From positions 496,001 through 560,000 of the forward strand of contig NZ_JACZEP010000002.1 in the NCBI RefSeq assembly GCF_014863355.1: a stretch of 64,000 nucleotides of DNA, written 5' to 3'. The notes below the pieces were generated by a model. It ran no database searches and was not told where the DNA came from. It saw only the letters and a list, made by a program, of their open reading frames with translations. Both the position numbers and the translations under genes were made by a program. Of the stretch, positions 38,270-49,988 are shown in pieces; the first letter of the stretch is position 1, and each line of letters begins with the position of its first letter. This DNA is from Aminobacter carboxidus (GTDB taxonomy: Bacteria; Pseudomonadota; Alphaproteobacteria; Rhizobiales; Rhizobiaceae).

Positions 38270-38830
38270 GTGACCCAATCTTCCTCGCCAATCTCCGGTG
38301 TCGCTGAGCGCTATGCGGGATCGTTGTTCGATCTCGCGCTCGAAGCAGGCGCTGTTGCAAAGGTAGAAGCCGACCTCGGTCGTTTCGCCGCGCTGCTCGA
38401 TGGCAGCGCCGATCTCGATCGCCTGATCAAGAGCCCGGTGTTCTCAGGCGAAGATCAGGAAAAGGCCATTTCGGCGATTGCCGACAAGGCCAAGATCACC
38501 GGTCTGGCCGGCAATTTCCTCCGCCTCGTGGCGCGCAATCGCCGCCTGTTCGCCCTGCCCGGCATGATCAAGGCGTTCCGCCAGATCGCCGCCGAGCATC
38601 GTGGCGAGACGTCGGCCGAGGTGACTTCGGCGCATGCGTTGACCGCTGCGCAGGAAACGGAACTCAAGTCGGCGCTGAAGAGCGTCGCCGGCAAGGACGT
38701 GGCGATCTCGGTCACCGTCGATCCTTCGCTGCTCGGCGGCCTGATCGTGAAGATGGGCTCGCGCCAGATCGATACGTCGCTCAAAACCAAACTCAATTCG
38801 CTCAAGCTTGCACTGAAAGAGGTCGGCTGA
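38270..38830 (+). CDS. atpH: ATP synthase F1 subunit delta
   Basis: 186-residue peripheral stalk subunit joining F1 to F0. Seen: [21 protein letters not shown] at the N-terminus, [17 protein letters not shown], and [28 protein letters not shown] at the C-terminus, all typical of AtpH. The start is a GTG; the frame extends a further 11 codons to a TTG but those residues are not family sequence. First gene of atpHAGDC. In this arrangement the F0 genes (atpI, B, E, F) are encoded elsewhere, as is usual in Rhizobiales. Confidence 0.95.
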   Translation: MTQSSSPISGVAERYAGSLFDLALEAGAVAKVEADLGRFAALLDGSADLDRLIKSPVFSGEDQEKAISAIADKAKITGLAGNFLRLVARNRRLFALPGMIKAFRQIAAEHRGETSAEVTSAHALTAAQETELKSALKSVAGKDVAISVTVDPSLLGGLIVKMGSRQIDTSLKTKLNSLKLALKEVG

Positions 38831-40359
38831 TGGACATCCGCGCCGCGGAAATTTCCGCAATTCTGAAAGACCAGATCAAGAACTTCGGCAAGGAAGCCGA
38901 AGTTACCGAAGTCGGTCAGGTTCTGTCGGTGGGCGACGGTATCGCCCGCGTCTACGGTCTCGACAACGTCCAGGCGGGCGAAATGGTCGAGTTCCCGGGC
39001 GGCATCCGCGGCATGGCGCTGAACCTTGAAAGCGACAACGTCGGCGTCGTCATCTTCGGTGCCGACCGCGACATCAAGGAAGGCGACACCGTCAAGCGTA
39101 CCGGCTCGATCGTCGACGTCCCGGTTGGTCCGGAGCTGCTTGGCCGCGTGGTCGACGCGCTCGGCAACCCGATCGACGGCAAGGGCCCGATCAAGGCCAA
39201 GGAACGTCGCCGCGTCGACGTCAAGGCGCCCGGCATCATCCCCCGCAAGTCGGTGCATGAGCCGATGTCGACCGGCCTCAAGGCCATCGACGCGCTGATC
39301 CCGGTCGGCCGCGGCCAGCGCGAGCTGGTCATCGGTGACCGTCAGACCGGCAAGACCGCCATCATTCTCGACACCATCCTGAACCAGAAGGCTATTCACC
39401 AGTCCGGTCCGGACAAGGAAAAGCTGTACTGCGTCTATGTCGCCGTCGGTCAGAAGCGTTCGACCGTCGCGCAGTTCGTCAAGGTGCTCGAAGAGCGCGG
39501 CGCGCTCGAATACTCGATCATCATCGCGGCAACCGCGTCCGATCCGGCTCCGATGCAGTTCCTGGCGCCGTTCGCCGGCTGCGCCATGGGCGAATACTTC
39601 CGCGACAACGGCATGCATGCGCTGATCGGCTATGACGATCTGTCCAAGCAGGCCGTCGCCTACCGCCAGATGTCGCTGCTGCTGCGCCGCCCGCCGGGCC
39701 GCGAAGCCTACCCGGGCGACGTCTTTTATCTGCACTCGCGTCTGCTCGAGCGTTCGGCCAAGCTGAACGACGAAAACGGCTCGGGTTCGCTGACCGCACT
39801 TCCAGTCATCGAGACACAGGCCAACGACGTGTCGGCCTACATCCCGACCAACGTGATCTCGATCACCGACGGCCAGATCTTCCTCGAGACCAACCTGTTC
39901 TTCCAGGGCATCCGTCCTGCCGTGAACGTCGGTCTGTCGGTGTCGCGCGTCGGCTCGTCGGCCCAGATCAAGGCGATGAAGCAGGTTGCAGGCTCGATCA
40001 AGGGCGAGCTCGCGCAGTACCGCGAAATGGCGGCGTTCGCGCAGTTCGGCTCCGACCTCGACGCCGCTACCCAGCGTCTGCTCAACCGCGGTGCGCGCCT
40101 GACCGAGCTGCTCAAGCAGCCGCAGTTCTCGCCGCTCAAGACCGAAGAGCAGGTTGCGGTAATCTTCGCCGGCGTCAACGGCTACCTCGACAAGCTGGCC
40201 CTCAACAAGGTCGGCAAGTTCGAGCAGGGTCTGCTGGCTTACATGCGCTCGGAAGGCAAAGACGTTCTCGACGGCATCCGTACGGAGAAGGCGCTCAGCG
40301 ACGATCTCCGCGGCAAGCTCAAGGGTCACATCGACGCTTTCGCGAAAAACTTCGCCTGA
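38830..40359 (+). CDS. atpA: ATP synthase F1 subunit alpha
   Basis: 509-residue regulatory nucleotide-binding subunit of the F1 hexamer. Its ATG overlaps the atpH stop (TGATG), so the two are translationally coupled. Seen: [19 protein letters not shown], the P-loop [10 protein letters not shown] (residues ~170-179), and the ATP synthase signature [17 protein letters not shown]. Length and order are as expected. Confidence 0.98.
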   Translation: MDIRAAEISAILKDQIKNFGKEAEVTEVGQVLSVGDGIARVYGLDNVQAGEMVEFPGGIRGMALNLESDNVGVVIFGADRDIKEGDTVKRTGSIVDVPVGPELLGRVVDALGNPIDGKGPIKAKERRRVDVKAPGIIPRKSVHEPMSTGLKAIDALIPVGRGQRELVIGDRQTGKTAIILDTILNQKAIHQSGPDKEKLYCVYVAVGQKRSTVAQFVKVLEERGALEYSIIIAATASDPAPMQFLAPFAGCAMGEYFRDNGMHALIGYDDLSKQAVAYRQMSLLLRRPPGREAYPGDVFYLHSRLLERSAKLNDENGSGSLTALPVIETQANDVSAYIPTNVISITDGQIFLETNLFFQGIRPAVNVGLSVSRVGSSAQIKAMKQVAGSIKGELAQYREMAAFAQFGSDLDAATQRLLNRGARLTELLKQPQFSPLKTEEQVAVIFAGVNGYLDKLALNKVGKFEQGLLAYMRSEGKDVLDGIRTEKALSDDLRGKLKGHIDAFAKNFA

Positions 40360-40375
40360 CACTGACGGATAAGGC

Positions 40376-41260
40376 ATGGCCTCGCTAAAAGACCTCCGCA
40401 ACCGTATCGCCTCGGTCAAGGCGACGCAGAAAATCACCAAGGCGATGCAGATGGTCGCCGCGGCGAAGCTGCGTCGCGCCCAGGAAGCTGCGGAAGCCGC
40501 GCGTCCCTACTCGCAGCGCATGGGTGCGGTTCTCGCGAACATCGCCCAGGCTGTCGGCGGCGGTGGCGATGCTCCGGCGCTGATGACCGGCACCGGCAAG
40601 GACGACGTGCACCTGCTCGTCGTCTGCACGGCCGAGCGCGGCCTGTGCGGCGGCTTCAACAGCCAGATCTCGCGTCTGGCCCGCGACCATGTCCGCAAGC
40701 TCCAGGCCTCGGGCAAGACGGTCAAGATCATCACCGTCGGCAAGAAGGGCTACGATGTCCTGCGTCGCGATTTCGCTTCGCTGATCATCGATCGCGTCGA
40801 ACTGCGCGATGCCAAGCAGGTTGGCTTCGTCCATGCCGACATGATTGCCAAGAAGGTGATCACCCTGTTCAACCAGGGTGGCTTCGACGTCTGCACGCTG
40901 TTCTATTCCGAGTTCAAGTCGGTGATCAGCCAGGTTCCGACAGCACAGCAGGTCATCCCTGCCGCTGCTCCTTCGGTCGGCACCGATACCGCGACCAGCG
41001 GTGGCGCTGTATACGAATACGAGCCGGAGCCGGGCGAAATCCTCGGCGATCTCATTCCGCGCAACATCTCGGTGCAGATCTTCCGGGCGCTGCTGGAAAA
41101 TGCTGCCGGTGAAATGGGTGCCAAGATGAGCGCGATGGACAACGCCACGCGCAACGCAGGCGACATGATCAACAAGCTGACGATCACGTACAACCGCCAG
41201 CGTCAGGCCCAGATCACCAAGGAACTGATCGAGATTATTTCGGGCGCCGAAGCGCTCTAG
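40376..41260 (+). CDS. atpG: ATP synthase F1 subunit gamma
   Basis: 294-residue rotor shaft of F1. Seen: the N-terminal helix [36 protein letters not shown] across its start, [14 protein letters not shown], and the C-terminal helix [54 protein letters not shown] in the last ~55 residues. It follows atpA by 16 bases, behind GGATAAGG. Confidence 0.98.
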   Translation: MASLKDLRNRIASVKATQKITKAMQMVAAAKLRRAQEAAEAARPYSQRMGAVLANIAQAVGGGGDAPALMTGTGKDDVHLLVVCTAERGLCGGFNSQISRLARDHVRKLQASGKTVKIITVGKKGYDVLRRDFASLIIDRVELRDAKQVGFVHADMIAKKVITLFNQGGFDVCTLFYSEFKSVISQVPTAQQVIPAAAPSVGTDTATSGGAVYEYEPEPGEILGDLIPRNISVQIFRALLENAAGEMGAKMSAMDNATRNAGDMINKLTITYNRQRQAQITKELIEIISGAEAL

Positions 41261-41268
41261 CCACGTGA

Positions 41269-42873
<1,605 letters not shown>

Positions 42874-42885
42874 TCATAAAAGCCG

Positions 42886-42940
42886 CAGCGCGGGCCTGGT
42901 GGTCCGCGCTGTCGCACCGATGACTGCCCTTGCGGGCAGT
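42886..42940 (+). promoter_or_regulatory. Two tandem hairpins between atpD and atpC
   Basis: Stem 1 is CAGCGCGG/CCGCGCTG (42886-42911, 10-base loop); stem 2 is ACTGCCC/GGGCAGT with TTGC loop (42923-42940). Neither has a T-run. They fill the only long gap (104 bases) of the operon and may lower or tune atpC expression, or mark an RNA-processing site. Confidence 0.5.
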
Positions 42941-42977
42941 TCTGCTCGGAACTCCGTCCAAGCATTTGTGAGACACC

Positions 42978-43376
42978 ATGGCTGAAGCATTCAAATTCGA
43001 ACTGGTCTCGCCCGAGCGTCTGCTCGTTTCGGAGCAGGTCGAGTCCGTCGTCATTCCCGGGGCGGAAGGCGAAATGACTGTCATGGCCAACCATGCGCCG
43101 GTCATGACCACGATCAAGCCGGGCGTCGTGACGGTGAAGACCGTCGGTGGCAAGGAGGAGCGTTACGTCGTGTTCGGCGGCTTCGCCGACATCGTTCCCG
43201 CCGGTTGCACGCTGCTTGCCGAATCGGCGACGCCCGTGAAGGACATCGACCGCGCCGAACTGCTGCGCCGCATCCAGGAAGCGCGCGAGGACGTCTCCGA
43301 CGCCAAGGAAGACCAGGCCCGCACCAAGGCGGAAGCCTACCTCAACCACCTGTCGACATTGGAAGCCGCGATCTAA
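42978..43376 (+). CDS. atpC: ATP synthase F1 subunit epsilon
   Basis: 132-residue regulatory rotor subunit. Seen: AEAFKFELVSPERLLVSEQVESVVIPGAEGEMTVMANHAPVMTTIKPGVV in the beta-sandwich, YVVFGGFADIVPAGCTLLAESA, and the C-terminal two-helix part RAELLRRIQEAREDVSDAKEDQARTKAEAYLNHLSTLEA. Last gene of the operon; a terminator follows 39 bases after its stop. Confidence 0.97.
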   Translation: MAEAFKFELVSPERLLVSEQVESVVIPGAEGEMTVMANHAPVMTTIKPGVVTVKTVGGKEERYVVFGGFADIVPAGCTLLAESATPVKDIDRAELLRRIQEAREDVSDAKEDQARTKAEAYLNHLSTLEAAI

Positions 43377-43415
43377 GGCTCTCGCCTGGATAGGCTCAGT
43401 TCGAAAGATCAGCTC

Positions 43416-43443
43416 AAGCCGTCGGTCCACCGGCGGCTTTTTT
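43416..43443 (+). terminator. Intrinsic terminator of the ATP synthase operon
   Basis: AAGCCGTCGG pairs with CCGGCGGCTT (one G-U pair, loop TCCA) and is followed by TTTT. It lies between atpC and the convergent CoA-transferase gene. Confidence 0.85.
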
Positions 43444-43485
43444 GCTTTTGGCTCCAGACTCGGAGCCAGAGGCCGCGAGCCATGT

Positions 43486-44577
43486 TTAGTTGCTCCACAT
43501 GCTGACCGCATCAGTCAGTGGCAGCAAGTCGTGAGGCCGGGCGCGGGCTTCGGTCGGCGTGGCTGAAAAACGCGGTGCAGGGGCGGGCTGTGTCAGTCCG
43601 TCCAGCTCAATGAAGTTCTCCCGCGCGACGAGATGCGGATGCTTCGCCGCCTGGTGAAGATCGAGCACCGGCGAAACGCAGGCGTCGGAATGTTCGAGCA
43701 AGGCGAGCCATTCAGCACTTGGGCGCGTGCAGATCAGTGCTGCGATCTGCTCTTTCAGTACCGGCCAATTGCGCGGGTCGGCGCGTAGCGCATGGGCTGA
43801 AGCATCGAGCCCGACAGCTTGACGAAACAGTTCGAAGAACTGCGGCTCGATCGGGCCGACGGCGATATGGACACCGTCCGCGCAAGCGTAAGTGCCGTAA
43901 TAGGGCGCGCCGCCATCGAGCAGGTTGGCATCGCGTTCCGCTCGCCAGCCGCCCGAGGCTGCAAGGTCGTGCGCCATGCTCATCAGCTGGATGGTGCCGT
44001 CGCAAATAGCGGCGTCGACGATCTGGCCAGTTCCGGTGCGCTGGGCAGAAAGAAGTGCGGCGAGCATGCCGGAGACGAGGAACATCGCACCGCCGCCGAA
44101 GTCGCCGACGAGATTGAGCGGCGGTAGCGGCCGGTCGGCCGGGCCGATCGCGGCGAGGGCACCGGTGATCGCGATGAAGTTGATGTCATGTCCAGCGTGG
44201 CTGGCAAGCGGACCGGTCTGGCCCCAGCCGGTCATGCGGCCGTAGACAAGGCGTGGGTTGCGCTCAAGCATGGGTTCGGGCCCAAGCCCCAGTCGTTCCA
44301 TGACGCCGGGCCTGAATCCTTCGATAAGCGCGTCGGCACGGTCGACAAGCTGGCGCACCATGTCAGCTTCGTCAGGAGCCTTAAGGTCTGCTTCCACTGT
44401 CGGTCGCCCGCGTCCGGAAATCGGATCGGGGAGCGTCGCCACAGCACCTGGCCTGGCTACGCGGATGACATCGGCGCCCATGTCGGCGAACTGCATGGCG
44501 GCAAACGGGGCAGGGCCAAGCCCGACGAACTCGATGACGCGGATCCCCGCCAGTGGGCCTTTCGCTGTTGCCGCCAT
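43486..44577 (-). CDS. CaiB/BaiF-family CoA transferase or alpha-methylacyl-CoA racemase
   Basis: 363 residues. The N-terminus GPLAGIRVIEFVGLGPAPFAAMQFADMGADVIRV is the CaiB-fold start. GWGQTGPLASHAGHDINFIAITGAL contains H130, and PPLNLVGDFGGGAMFLVSG contains D159; these align by position with the acid-base pair of mycobacterial alpha-methylacyl-CoA racemase (His126/Asp156), favouring racemase over transferase. Likely role: epimerising branched acyl-CoA before beta-oxidation. AAGGAG precedes the ATG. No fatty-acid genes adjoin. Confidence 0.9.
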   Translation of the reverse strand: MAATAKGPLAGIRVIEFVGLGPAPFAAMQFADMGADVIRVARPGAVATLPDPISGRGRPTVEADLKAPDEADMVRQLVDRADALIEGFRPGVMERLGLGPEPMLERNPRLVYGRMTGWGQTGPLASHAGHDINFIAITGALAAIGPADRPLPPLNLVGDFGGGAMFLVSGMLAALLSAQRTGTGQIVDAAICDGTIQLMSMAHDLAASGGWRAERDANLLDGGAPYYGTYACADGVHIAVGPIEPQFFELFRQAVGLDASAHALRADPRNWPVLKEQIAALICTRPSAEWLALLEHSDACVSPVLDLHQAAKHPHLVARENFIELDGLTQPAPAPRFSATPTEARARPHDLLPLTDAVSMWSN

Positions 44578-44661
44578 GATGGCTCCTTCCTGCTGCCCGA
44601 GATCATTGGCCGGTCATTGAAAAGGCTCGGCTTGTTGGCGTAGTGGGCCACGCCGAAGACG

Positions 44662-45336
44662 TTATCTTGCGCCGGCGGCAACCAGGACCTTTTCGATGTC
44701 GGTGAAGCCGTGCTTGCGGGCGTTCTGCAGCGGGCTGATGCCGTCGCCATCGGCGAGGTTGACGTTGGCGCCGGCGTCGACGAGCAACTTGACGATGGCG
44801 ACGTGGCGCGGGCCACCATCGCCGAGCACGATGGCTTCCAGCAGAGCTGTCCAGTTGAGCTTGTTGACGTGGTCGACATCGACACCGGCCTCGATCAGCG
44901 TGCGCACGGTTTCGACATGGCCGCGTTCGGCAGCCGGGATCAGCGCGGTGCCGCCATAGCGGTTGGTGCTCTTGAGATCGGCGCCATGGGCGAGCGTCAT
45001 TTTCAGGATCTCGAGATGCCCACGCGCGCCGGCATAGAGATACGGGCTGTCGTTGATCGTATCCTTGGCGTTGACGTCGGCGCCGGCATCGATCAACACC
45101 TTCGCGGCATCGACCTGGTTGGCGTGGGTGGCGAGCAAAAGCGCGGTGCGACCGCCGTCGTCGCGTGCGTCGATGCCGGCGCCCCTGGCAAGCAGGTCGC
45201 GGATAGCCACCGCATCGCCCTTGCTTGCACTTACCTGCAATTCACGTTCGAGCATGTTTTCTCCTGCCGCCGGGCCAATCCATGACATGGCGGCGAATGC
45301 CAGGACAGAGGCGATCTTGAGCAATAGGCGGTTCAT
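44662..45336 (-). CDS. Exported ankyrin-repeat protein
   Basis: 224 residues. [26 protein letters not shown] looks like a signal peptide, so the protein is probably periplasmic. Four to five ankyrin repeats follow from residue ~35 to the end, for example [31 protein letters not shown] and [30 protein letters not shown]. Exported bacterial ankyrin proteins are sometimes linked to catalases or secretion; nothing adjacent suggests a partner. The start 12 codons inside the longest frame is chosen to fit the signal peptide. Confidence 0.85.
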   Translation of the reverse strand: MNRLLLKIASVLAFAAMSWIGPAAGENMLERELQVSASKGDAVAIRDLLARGAGIDARDDGGRTALLLATHANQVDAAKVLIDAGADVNAKDTINDSPYLYAGARGHLEILKMTLAHGADLKSTNRYGGTALIPAAERGHVETVRTLIEAGVDVDHVNKLNWTALLEAIVLGDGGPRHVAIVKLLVDAGANVNLADGDGISPLQNARKHGFTDIEKVLVAAGAR

Positions 45337-45528
45337 TCTCGTATCTTTCAATGCGTGTGGCCAGGACGGCATGGATCGCGGGCTTCGCTCGCCAAGTTTT
45401 ACCTTCTGAAACCAAATCTGTTCGTGATTATGGCAGATGACATTGGTGTCTTGTTTGTGAGTGCCATACGGTCTAATGCGGATTGTCAGCTGGGACGGGG
45501 GTCAACGGCAACGACATCAGGAATCCAC

Positions 45529-46410
45529 GTGAAGGGAATCATTCTAGCGGGCGGTAGTGGCACGCGACTCTACCCTGCAACACTTGCAGTATCGAAGCAG
45601 ATACTGCCGATCTACGATAAGCCGATGATCTATTACCCGCTTGGCGTCCTCATGCTGGCGGGTATTCGGGACATCCTTGTCATCTCGACCCCGCGCGATC
45701 TACCGCAGTTCCAGCAGCTTCTCGGCGACGGCTCGGCGTTTGGCGTGTCGTTTTCCTATGCTGTTCAGCCGTCCCCCAATGGTTTGGCCGAGGCGTTTAT
45801 CATCGGGCGCGAGTTTATCGGCAACAGCCCGGTGGCGCTCATCCTGGGTGACAACATCTTTTATGGCGACGGCTTGTCGGAGCGTTGCCGGGCAGCCGTC
45901 GCGCGCCCAAGCGGCGCCTCGGTCTTCGCCTATCACGTCGAGGATCCGCAACGCTACGGTGTCGTGGCATTCGACCGGACGACCCAGCGCGCCTTGTCGA
46001 TCGAGGAAAAGCCTGAGAAACCGCGTTCCAACTGGGCGGTGACCGGCCTTTATTTCTACGACAATTCGGTTGTCGACATTGCGTCGTCGATCAAGCCGTC
46101 GGCGCGTGGCGAGCTGGAGATCACCGACGTCAACCGCATCTATCTTGAGCGCGATACGTTGCACGTCGTGCGCCTGGGCAGGGGATACGCCTGGCTCGAC
46201 ACCGGCACGCATGACAGCCTTCACGAGGCGTCATCATTCGTGCGCACCATCGAGCATCGCCAGGGCATCAAGATCATGTGTCCGGAAGAGATCGGGTTTG
46301 AACTGGGCTGGGTCAGCGAAGAGGACGTGCTGCGCCGTGCTGCCGAACTCGGCAAGACCGACTATGCGCGTTACCTTGAACGCCGGGTCAGGGAAATCGG
46401 CCATGGTTGA
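45529..46410 (+). CDS. rmlA: Glucose-1-phosphate thymidylyltransferase
   Basis: 293 residues. First step of dTDP-L-rhamnose synthesis: glucose-1-phosphate + dTTP to dTDP-glucose. Seen: [37 protein letters not shown] with the GGSGTRL signature and catalytic Lys, [13 protein letters not shown], and [16 protein letters not shown]. The start is a GTG six bases after AGGA; upstream codons are not family sequence. First of four consecutive rml genes; overlaps rmlC by 8 bases. Confidence 0.96.
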   Translation: MKGIILAGGSGTRLYPATLAVSKQILPIYDKPMIYYPLGVLMLAGIRDILVISTPRDLPQFQQLLGDGSAFGVSFSYAVQPSPNGLAEAFIIGREFIGNSPVALILGDNIFYGDGLSERCRAAVARPSGASVFAYHVEDPQRYGVVAFDRTTQRALSIEEKPEKPRSNWAVTGLYFYDNSVVDIASSIKPSARGELEITDVNRIYLERDTLHVVRLGRGYAWLDTGTHDSLHEASSFVRTIEHRQGIKIMCPEEIGFELGWVSEEDVLRRAAELGKTDYARYLERRVREIGHG

Positions 46411-46960
46411 AGTCATCGATCTGGGCCTGGACGGCGTTGTTGAGATACGCGTGCCCAGGTTCGAAGACGCGCGCGGTTTTTTCTCCGAGACGTGGAATGC
46501 CGACAAGCTGGCGCAGGCCGGAATCGCCGTCGATTTTGTCCAGGACAACCACTCGCTGTCGCGGGAGCGGGGGGTGTTGCGCGGGCTGCACTTCCAGAAG
46601 CCACCCTTCGCGCAAGACAAGCTCGTGCGCGTGCTGCGCGGGTCGATCTATGACGTTGCCGTCGACATACGGGTGGGCTCGCCGACTTTTGGCAAGTGGG
46701 TGGGACTGACGGTTTCCGCCACGCAGTGGAACCAGATACTCGTACCCAAGGGTTTCGCGCATGGCTTTGTCACGCTCGAGCCCGACACCGAAGTTGCCTA
46801 CAAGGTGTCGGCACCCTATTCGCAGCCGCATGACCGCTCGATCCGCTTCGATGATCCTGCTATCGCCATCGCTTGGCCCGTTGCTGCGCCAGAACTGATC
46901 CTGTCGGACAAGGATGCTACTGCCCCCTTGCTCGCTGAAGTCGAAACTGGATTCGTCTAG
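46403..46960 (+). CDS. rmlC: dTDP-4-dehydrorhamnose 3,5-epimerase
   Basis: 185-residue cupin epimerase, third step of dTDP-L-rhamnose synthesis. Seen: [37 protein letters not shown] (with the catalytic His region RGLHFQ), [17 protein letters not shown] and [25 protein letters not shown]. The ATG lies inside the end of rmlA, so it is coupled to it. The stop is followed after two bases by rmlB. Confidence 0.96.
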   Translation: MVEVIDLGLDGVVEIRVPRFEDARGFFSETWNADKLAQAGIAVDFVQDNHSLSRERGVLRGLHFQKPPFAQDKLVRVLRGSIYDVAVDIRVGSPTFGKWVGLTVSATQWNQILVPKGFAHGFVTLEPDTEVAYKVSAPYSQPHDRSIRFDDPAIAIAWPVAAPELILSDKDATAPLLAEVETGFV

Positions 46961-46962
46961 CC

Positions 46963-48042
46963 GTGAAAAACGTCCTTCAAACTGTCCTGGTCACAGGTGG
47001 TGCCGGTTTTATCGGCTCGGCCGTCTGCCGGCATCTCGTCGCAACCGGCAAATACCGCGTCGTCAACTTGGACAAGCTGACCTACGCCGGCAATCTGACG
47101 TCGTTGCGTGCGCTCGAAGGCAATCCGAACTACGCCTTCCGGCACGCCGATATATGCGACACCGACAAGGTGCGGCAGATCTTGGCCGACGAGGCTGTCG
47201 ACCTCGTCATGCACCTGGCGGCGGAAAGCCATGTCGACCGTTCGATCGACGGGCCGATGGCCTTCGTCACCACCAATGTCGTCGGTACCGCGAGCCTGTT
47301 GCAGGCCACGCTCGACCACTGGCGGACCCTTGGCGACGAGGCACGCAAACGCTTCCGCTTCCATCACGTCTCGACCGACGAGGTGTTCGGCGACCTGCCC
47401 TTCGATTCCGGGATCTTCACTGAGGAATCGCCCTACAAGCCGTCATCGCCCTACTCGGCGTCGAAGGCCGCGTCCGACCATTTCGTGCGCGCCTGGCGCG
47501 AGACCTACGGACTGCCGGTCGTTCTCTCCAACTGTTCCAACAATTACGGGCCCTACCACTTCCCGGAAAAGCTGATCCCGCTCGTCATTGCCAACGCTCT
47601 GGATGAGCAGCCGCTGCCGGTCTACGGCAAGGGTGCCAACATCCGCGACTGGCTGTTCGTGGAGGATCACGCCAGGGCGCTTGAAGCTGTCATGACCAAA
47701 GGCCGGATTGGGGAGAGCTACAACATTGGCGGTCGCGCCGAGCGCACCAATCTCGAAGTCGTGGAGACCATCTGCACCCTGCTCGACGCACGACGGCCGC
47801 GCGCCGACGGCCGCTCCCATCTCGACCTCATCACCTACGTCACGGATCGGCCCGGGCATGACCGGCGCTATGCGATCGACCCGACCAAGAGCGAGCAGGA
47901 ACTGGGCTGGACGCCGCTGGAGACGTTCGAGACCGGCCTTGCCCGGACAGTCGATTGGTACCTGGCCAATGGCTGGTGGTGGCGGCCGCTTCGCGAGCAG
48001 CGATTCGACGGAACCCGCCAGGGCCTGGTCACCGCCAAGTGA
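46963..48042 (+). CDS. rmlB: dTDP-glucose 4,6-dehydratase
   Basis: 359-residue short-chain dehydrogenase-type enzyme, second step of the pathway (dTDP-glucose to dTDP-4-keto-6-deoxyglucose). Seen: [20 protein letters not shown] (NAD site), [32 protein letters not shown], the catalytic [15 protein letters not shown] (YxxxK) and [18 protein letters not shown]. It starts with GTG two bases after rmlC. The gene order rmlA-C-B-D is the order found here. Confidence 0.97.
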   Translation: MKNVLQTVLVTGGAGFIGSAVCRHLVATGKYRVVNLDKLTYAGNLTSLRALEGNPNYAFRHADICDTDKVRQILADEAVDLVMHLAAESHVDRSIDGPMAFVTTNVVGTASLLQATLDHWRTLGDEARKRFRFHHVSTDEVFGDLPFDSGIFTEESPYKPSSPYSASKAASDHFVRAWRETYGLPVVLSNCSNNYGPYHFPEKLIPLVIANALDEQPLPVYGKGANIRDWLFVEDHARALEAVMTKGRIGESYNIGGRAERTNLEVVETICTLLDARRPRADGRSHLDLITYVTDRPGHDRRYAIDPTKSEQELGWTPLETFETGLARTVDWYLANGWWWRPLREQRFDGTRQGLVTAK

Positions 48043-48923
48043 AGATCCTGGTTACCGGAACATCCGGCCAACTGGCGCGCTCGCTTGCCGAGCGCGCGCC
48101 GGGCAAAGCTGACATCGTCTTGGTCGGGCGGCCTGACCTCGATCTTGAAGATCCCACGACTTTTGCCCCGGTTCTGAATTCGGTCGCTCCTGACATGGTC
48201 ATCAACGCGGCGGCTCATACCGGTGTCGATCAACAGGAAGACGAGCCCGAGCGTGCGTTTCGCATCAATGCCGAGGCGCCGGCGGAGCTGGCGCGGCTGA
48301 CCCGGCTTGCAGGCATTCCGATTGTCCAGGTTTCGACCGACTACGTCTTCGACGGCAGGTTGGAGCGGCCTTATGTCGAGACGGACATACCCAATCCGCT
48401 GACAGTCTATGGCCGCAGCAAGCTGGCAGGCGAGGAAGCGGTTCGCGCCGGCAATCCAGACCATCTGGTGGTGCGCACTGCCTGGGTCATCAGCTGCCAT
48501 GGCCGCAACTTCGTCAAGACGATGCTGTCGCTCGCCGCGACACGCGACCGGTTGCAGGTCGTGGCGGACCAGTTCGGCAATCCAACGGAAGCCCATGATC
48601 TTGCCGATGGTCTGCTGGCCGCCGCCGCAACTTGGCAAAAGCGGAGAGGCTTTCCACAAGGCCTCTACCATCTCGCCGGCCAGGGCCGCGCCAGCTGGTA
48701 CGATCTGGCAGCTCACATCTTCGACGTCAGCGCCTCGCTTGGCGGGCCGTCCGCATTTGTCGAGCCGGTCGGCAGCGATCAATGGCCGGCAAAAGCTGCG
48801 CGCCCGGCGAATTCGCAATTGAATTCAGAGGCCTTTGCCCGCGATTTCAACTACCGCGCTGGCGAGTGGCGGGAGCGGGTCGGGGCCTTGGTCACGGAAC
48901 TGACAGGGTCGACGCACAGGTGA
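48039..48923 (+). CDS. rmlD: dTDP-4-dehydrorhamnose reductase
   Basis: 294-residue NADPH-dependent reductase that completes dTDP-L-rhamnose. Seen: [73 protein letters not shown], and [16 protein letters not shown] with the YxxxK catalytic pair. Its GTG overlaps the rmlB stop (GTGA), implying coupled translation. It closes the nucleotide-sugar part of the cluster; a 222-base gap precedes the glycosyltransferase. Confidence 0.96.
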   Translation: MKILVTGTSGQLARSLAERAPGKADIVLVGRPDLDLEDPTTFAPVLNSVAPDMVINAAAHTGVDQQEDEPERAFRINAEAPAELARLTRLAGIPIVQVSTDYVFDGRLERPYVETDIPNPLTVYGRSKLAGEEAVRAGNPDHLVVRTAWVISCHGRNFVKTMLSLAATRDRLQVVADQFGNPTEAHDLADGLLAAAATWQKRRGFPQGLYHLAGQGRASWYDLAAHIFDVSASLGGPSAFVEPVGSDQWPAKAARPANSQLNSEAFARDFNYRAGEWRERVGALVTELTGSTHR

Positions 48924-49145
48924 ACCTGTGCTCCGCCGCGCTTGTCGCTGCGAAGGCCAGTTGCCTGCCATTCGAAGATTTCCCGCCTGGGTTGATCACT
49001 CGATTGCAACAGCGGAAAGAAGCCGTGATTGTAGATGTGTTGTCCCGATAGCCTTTTCACTGCATAGATGTGAAACGAGGCAAAGCTCATTGCTTTAGGC
49101 AGGAGTCGGACATTTACGTTAAGTCAAGTTGATGCGGACGACTTT

Positions 49146-49988
49146 ATGACACCGGAAGTGGATTTGATCGTCGTTACCCACAACAGCGGCTCGGTCTTGC
49201 CTGTGTTTTTGGCGACTGTTCCGCGTTGTGCAGACATTGTCGTCGTCGACAATGCTAGCGTCGACGACTCCGCGACGCTTGCCAAAAGTGCCGGGGCGAA
49301 GGTCATCGAGATTGAAGAAAATGTCGGTTATGGCAGTGCCTGCAACGTCGGTGCGGCTTCCGGCAATGCGCCATTCCTGCTGTTTGCCAATCCCGATCTC
49401 CGCTTCGAGGCTGGTACTTTAGAGGCGCTCGTCGCTGCCGCCGCCGCCCATCCCGAGGCGGCCTTCAATCCGCTGTTCTATTCGGGCTCGCGCCGGCGTT
49501 TCAGGCGGTGGTCGCGGCTATTGCCGGCGTCCGACTTTTGGTACGGAGCGCCGCCCGAACATGATTGCGCGATCCCGGTACTGCACGGCGCCTGCATCTT
49601 CATCAGGCGCGCGCATTTCGAGAAGGTTGGCGGGTTCGACCAGAAGATCTTCCTGTTTCATGAGGATGACGATCTGAGCATCCGGCTGATGCAAGCTGGC
49701 GTCGAGCTTCGCCTTGCAGCGAATGCGGCTGTCGATCATGCCGAGGGACGCTCCAGCGGTCGATCGATTGAGTCCGGGCGCATCAAGGGCGAAGCGATGG
49801 GTCGCTCGCTGGTTTATGTCATGAACAAGCATCAAATGCCGCTGGACGTGCCGGCAGAGCGCTTTCGCACATGGCTGAAGCTGCTGTGGCCACATGTGCT
49901 GTTCTCCAGCGCGCGCCGCTCCAAGCTTCTGGGATTTGCAAACGGGCTGAATGGCGGCCCGATTAATAGTTTCGGCAAGCGCCAGTGA
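49146..49988 (+). CDS. Family 2 glycosyltransferase, probable rhamnosyltransferase
   Basis: 280 residues of the GT-A fold. Seen: VDLIVVTHNSGSVLPVFLATVP, IVVVDNASVDDSATLAKSAG, NVGYGSACNVGAASGNAPFLLFANPDLRF (metal-binding NPD region) and VGGFDQKIFLFHEDDDLSIRLMQAG. This style matches WbbL-like rhamnosyltransferases, and the preceding rml genes supply dTDP-rhamnose, so a rhamnose donor is a reasonable inference. Overlaps the next gene by 4 bases. The product is likely part of O-antigen or exopolysaccharide synthesis. Confidence 0.87.
   Translation: MTPEVDLIVVTHNSGSVLPVFLATVPRCADIVVVDNASVDDSATLAKSAGAKVIEIEENVGYGSACNVGAASGNAPFLLFANPDLRFEAGTLEALVAAAAAHPEAAFNPLFYSGSRRRFRRWSRLLPASDFWYGAPPEHDCAIPVLHGACIFIRRAHFEKVGGFDQKIFLFHEDDDLSIRLMQAGVELRLAANAAVDHAEGRSSGRSIESGRIKGEAMGRSLVYVMNKHQMPLDVPAERFRTWLKLLWPHVLFSSARRSKLLGFANGLNGGPINSFGKRQ

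Noticed and set aside
38455-40440. 661-codon frame antisense to atpH-atpA
   Set aside because: Covers two certain ATP synthase genes and shows no family similarity.
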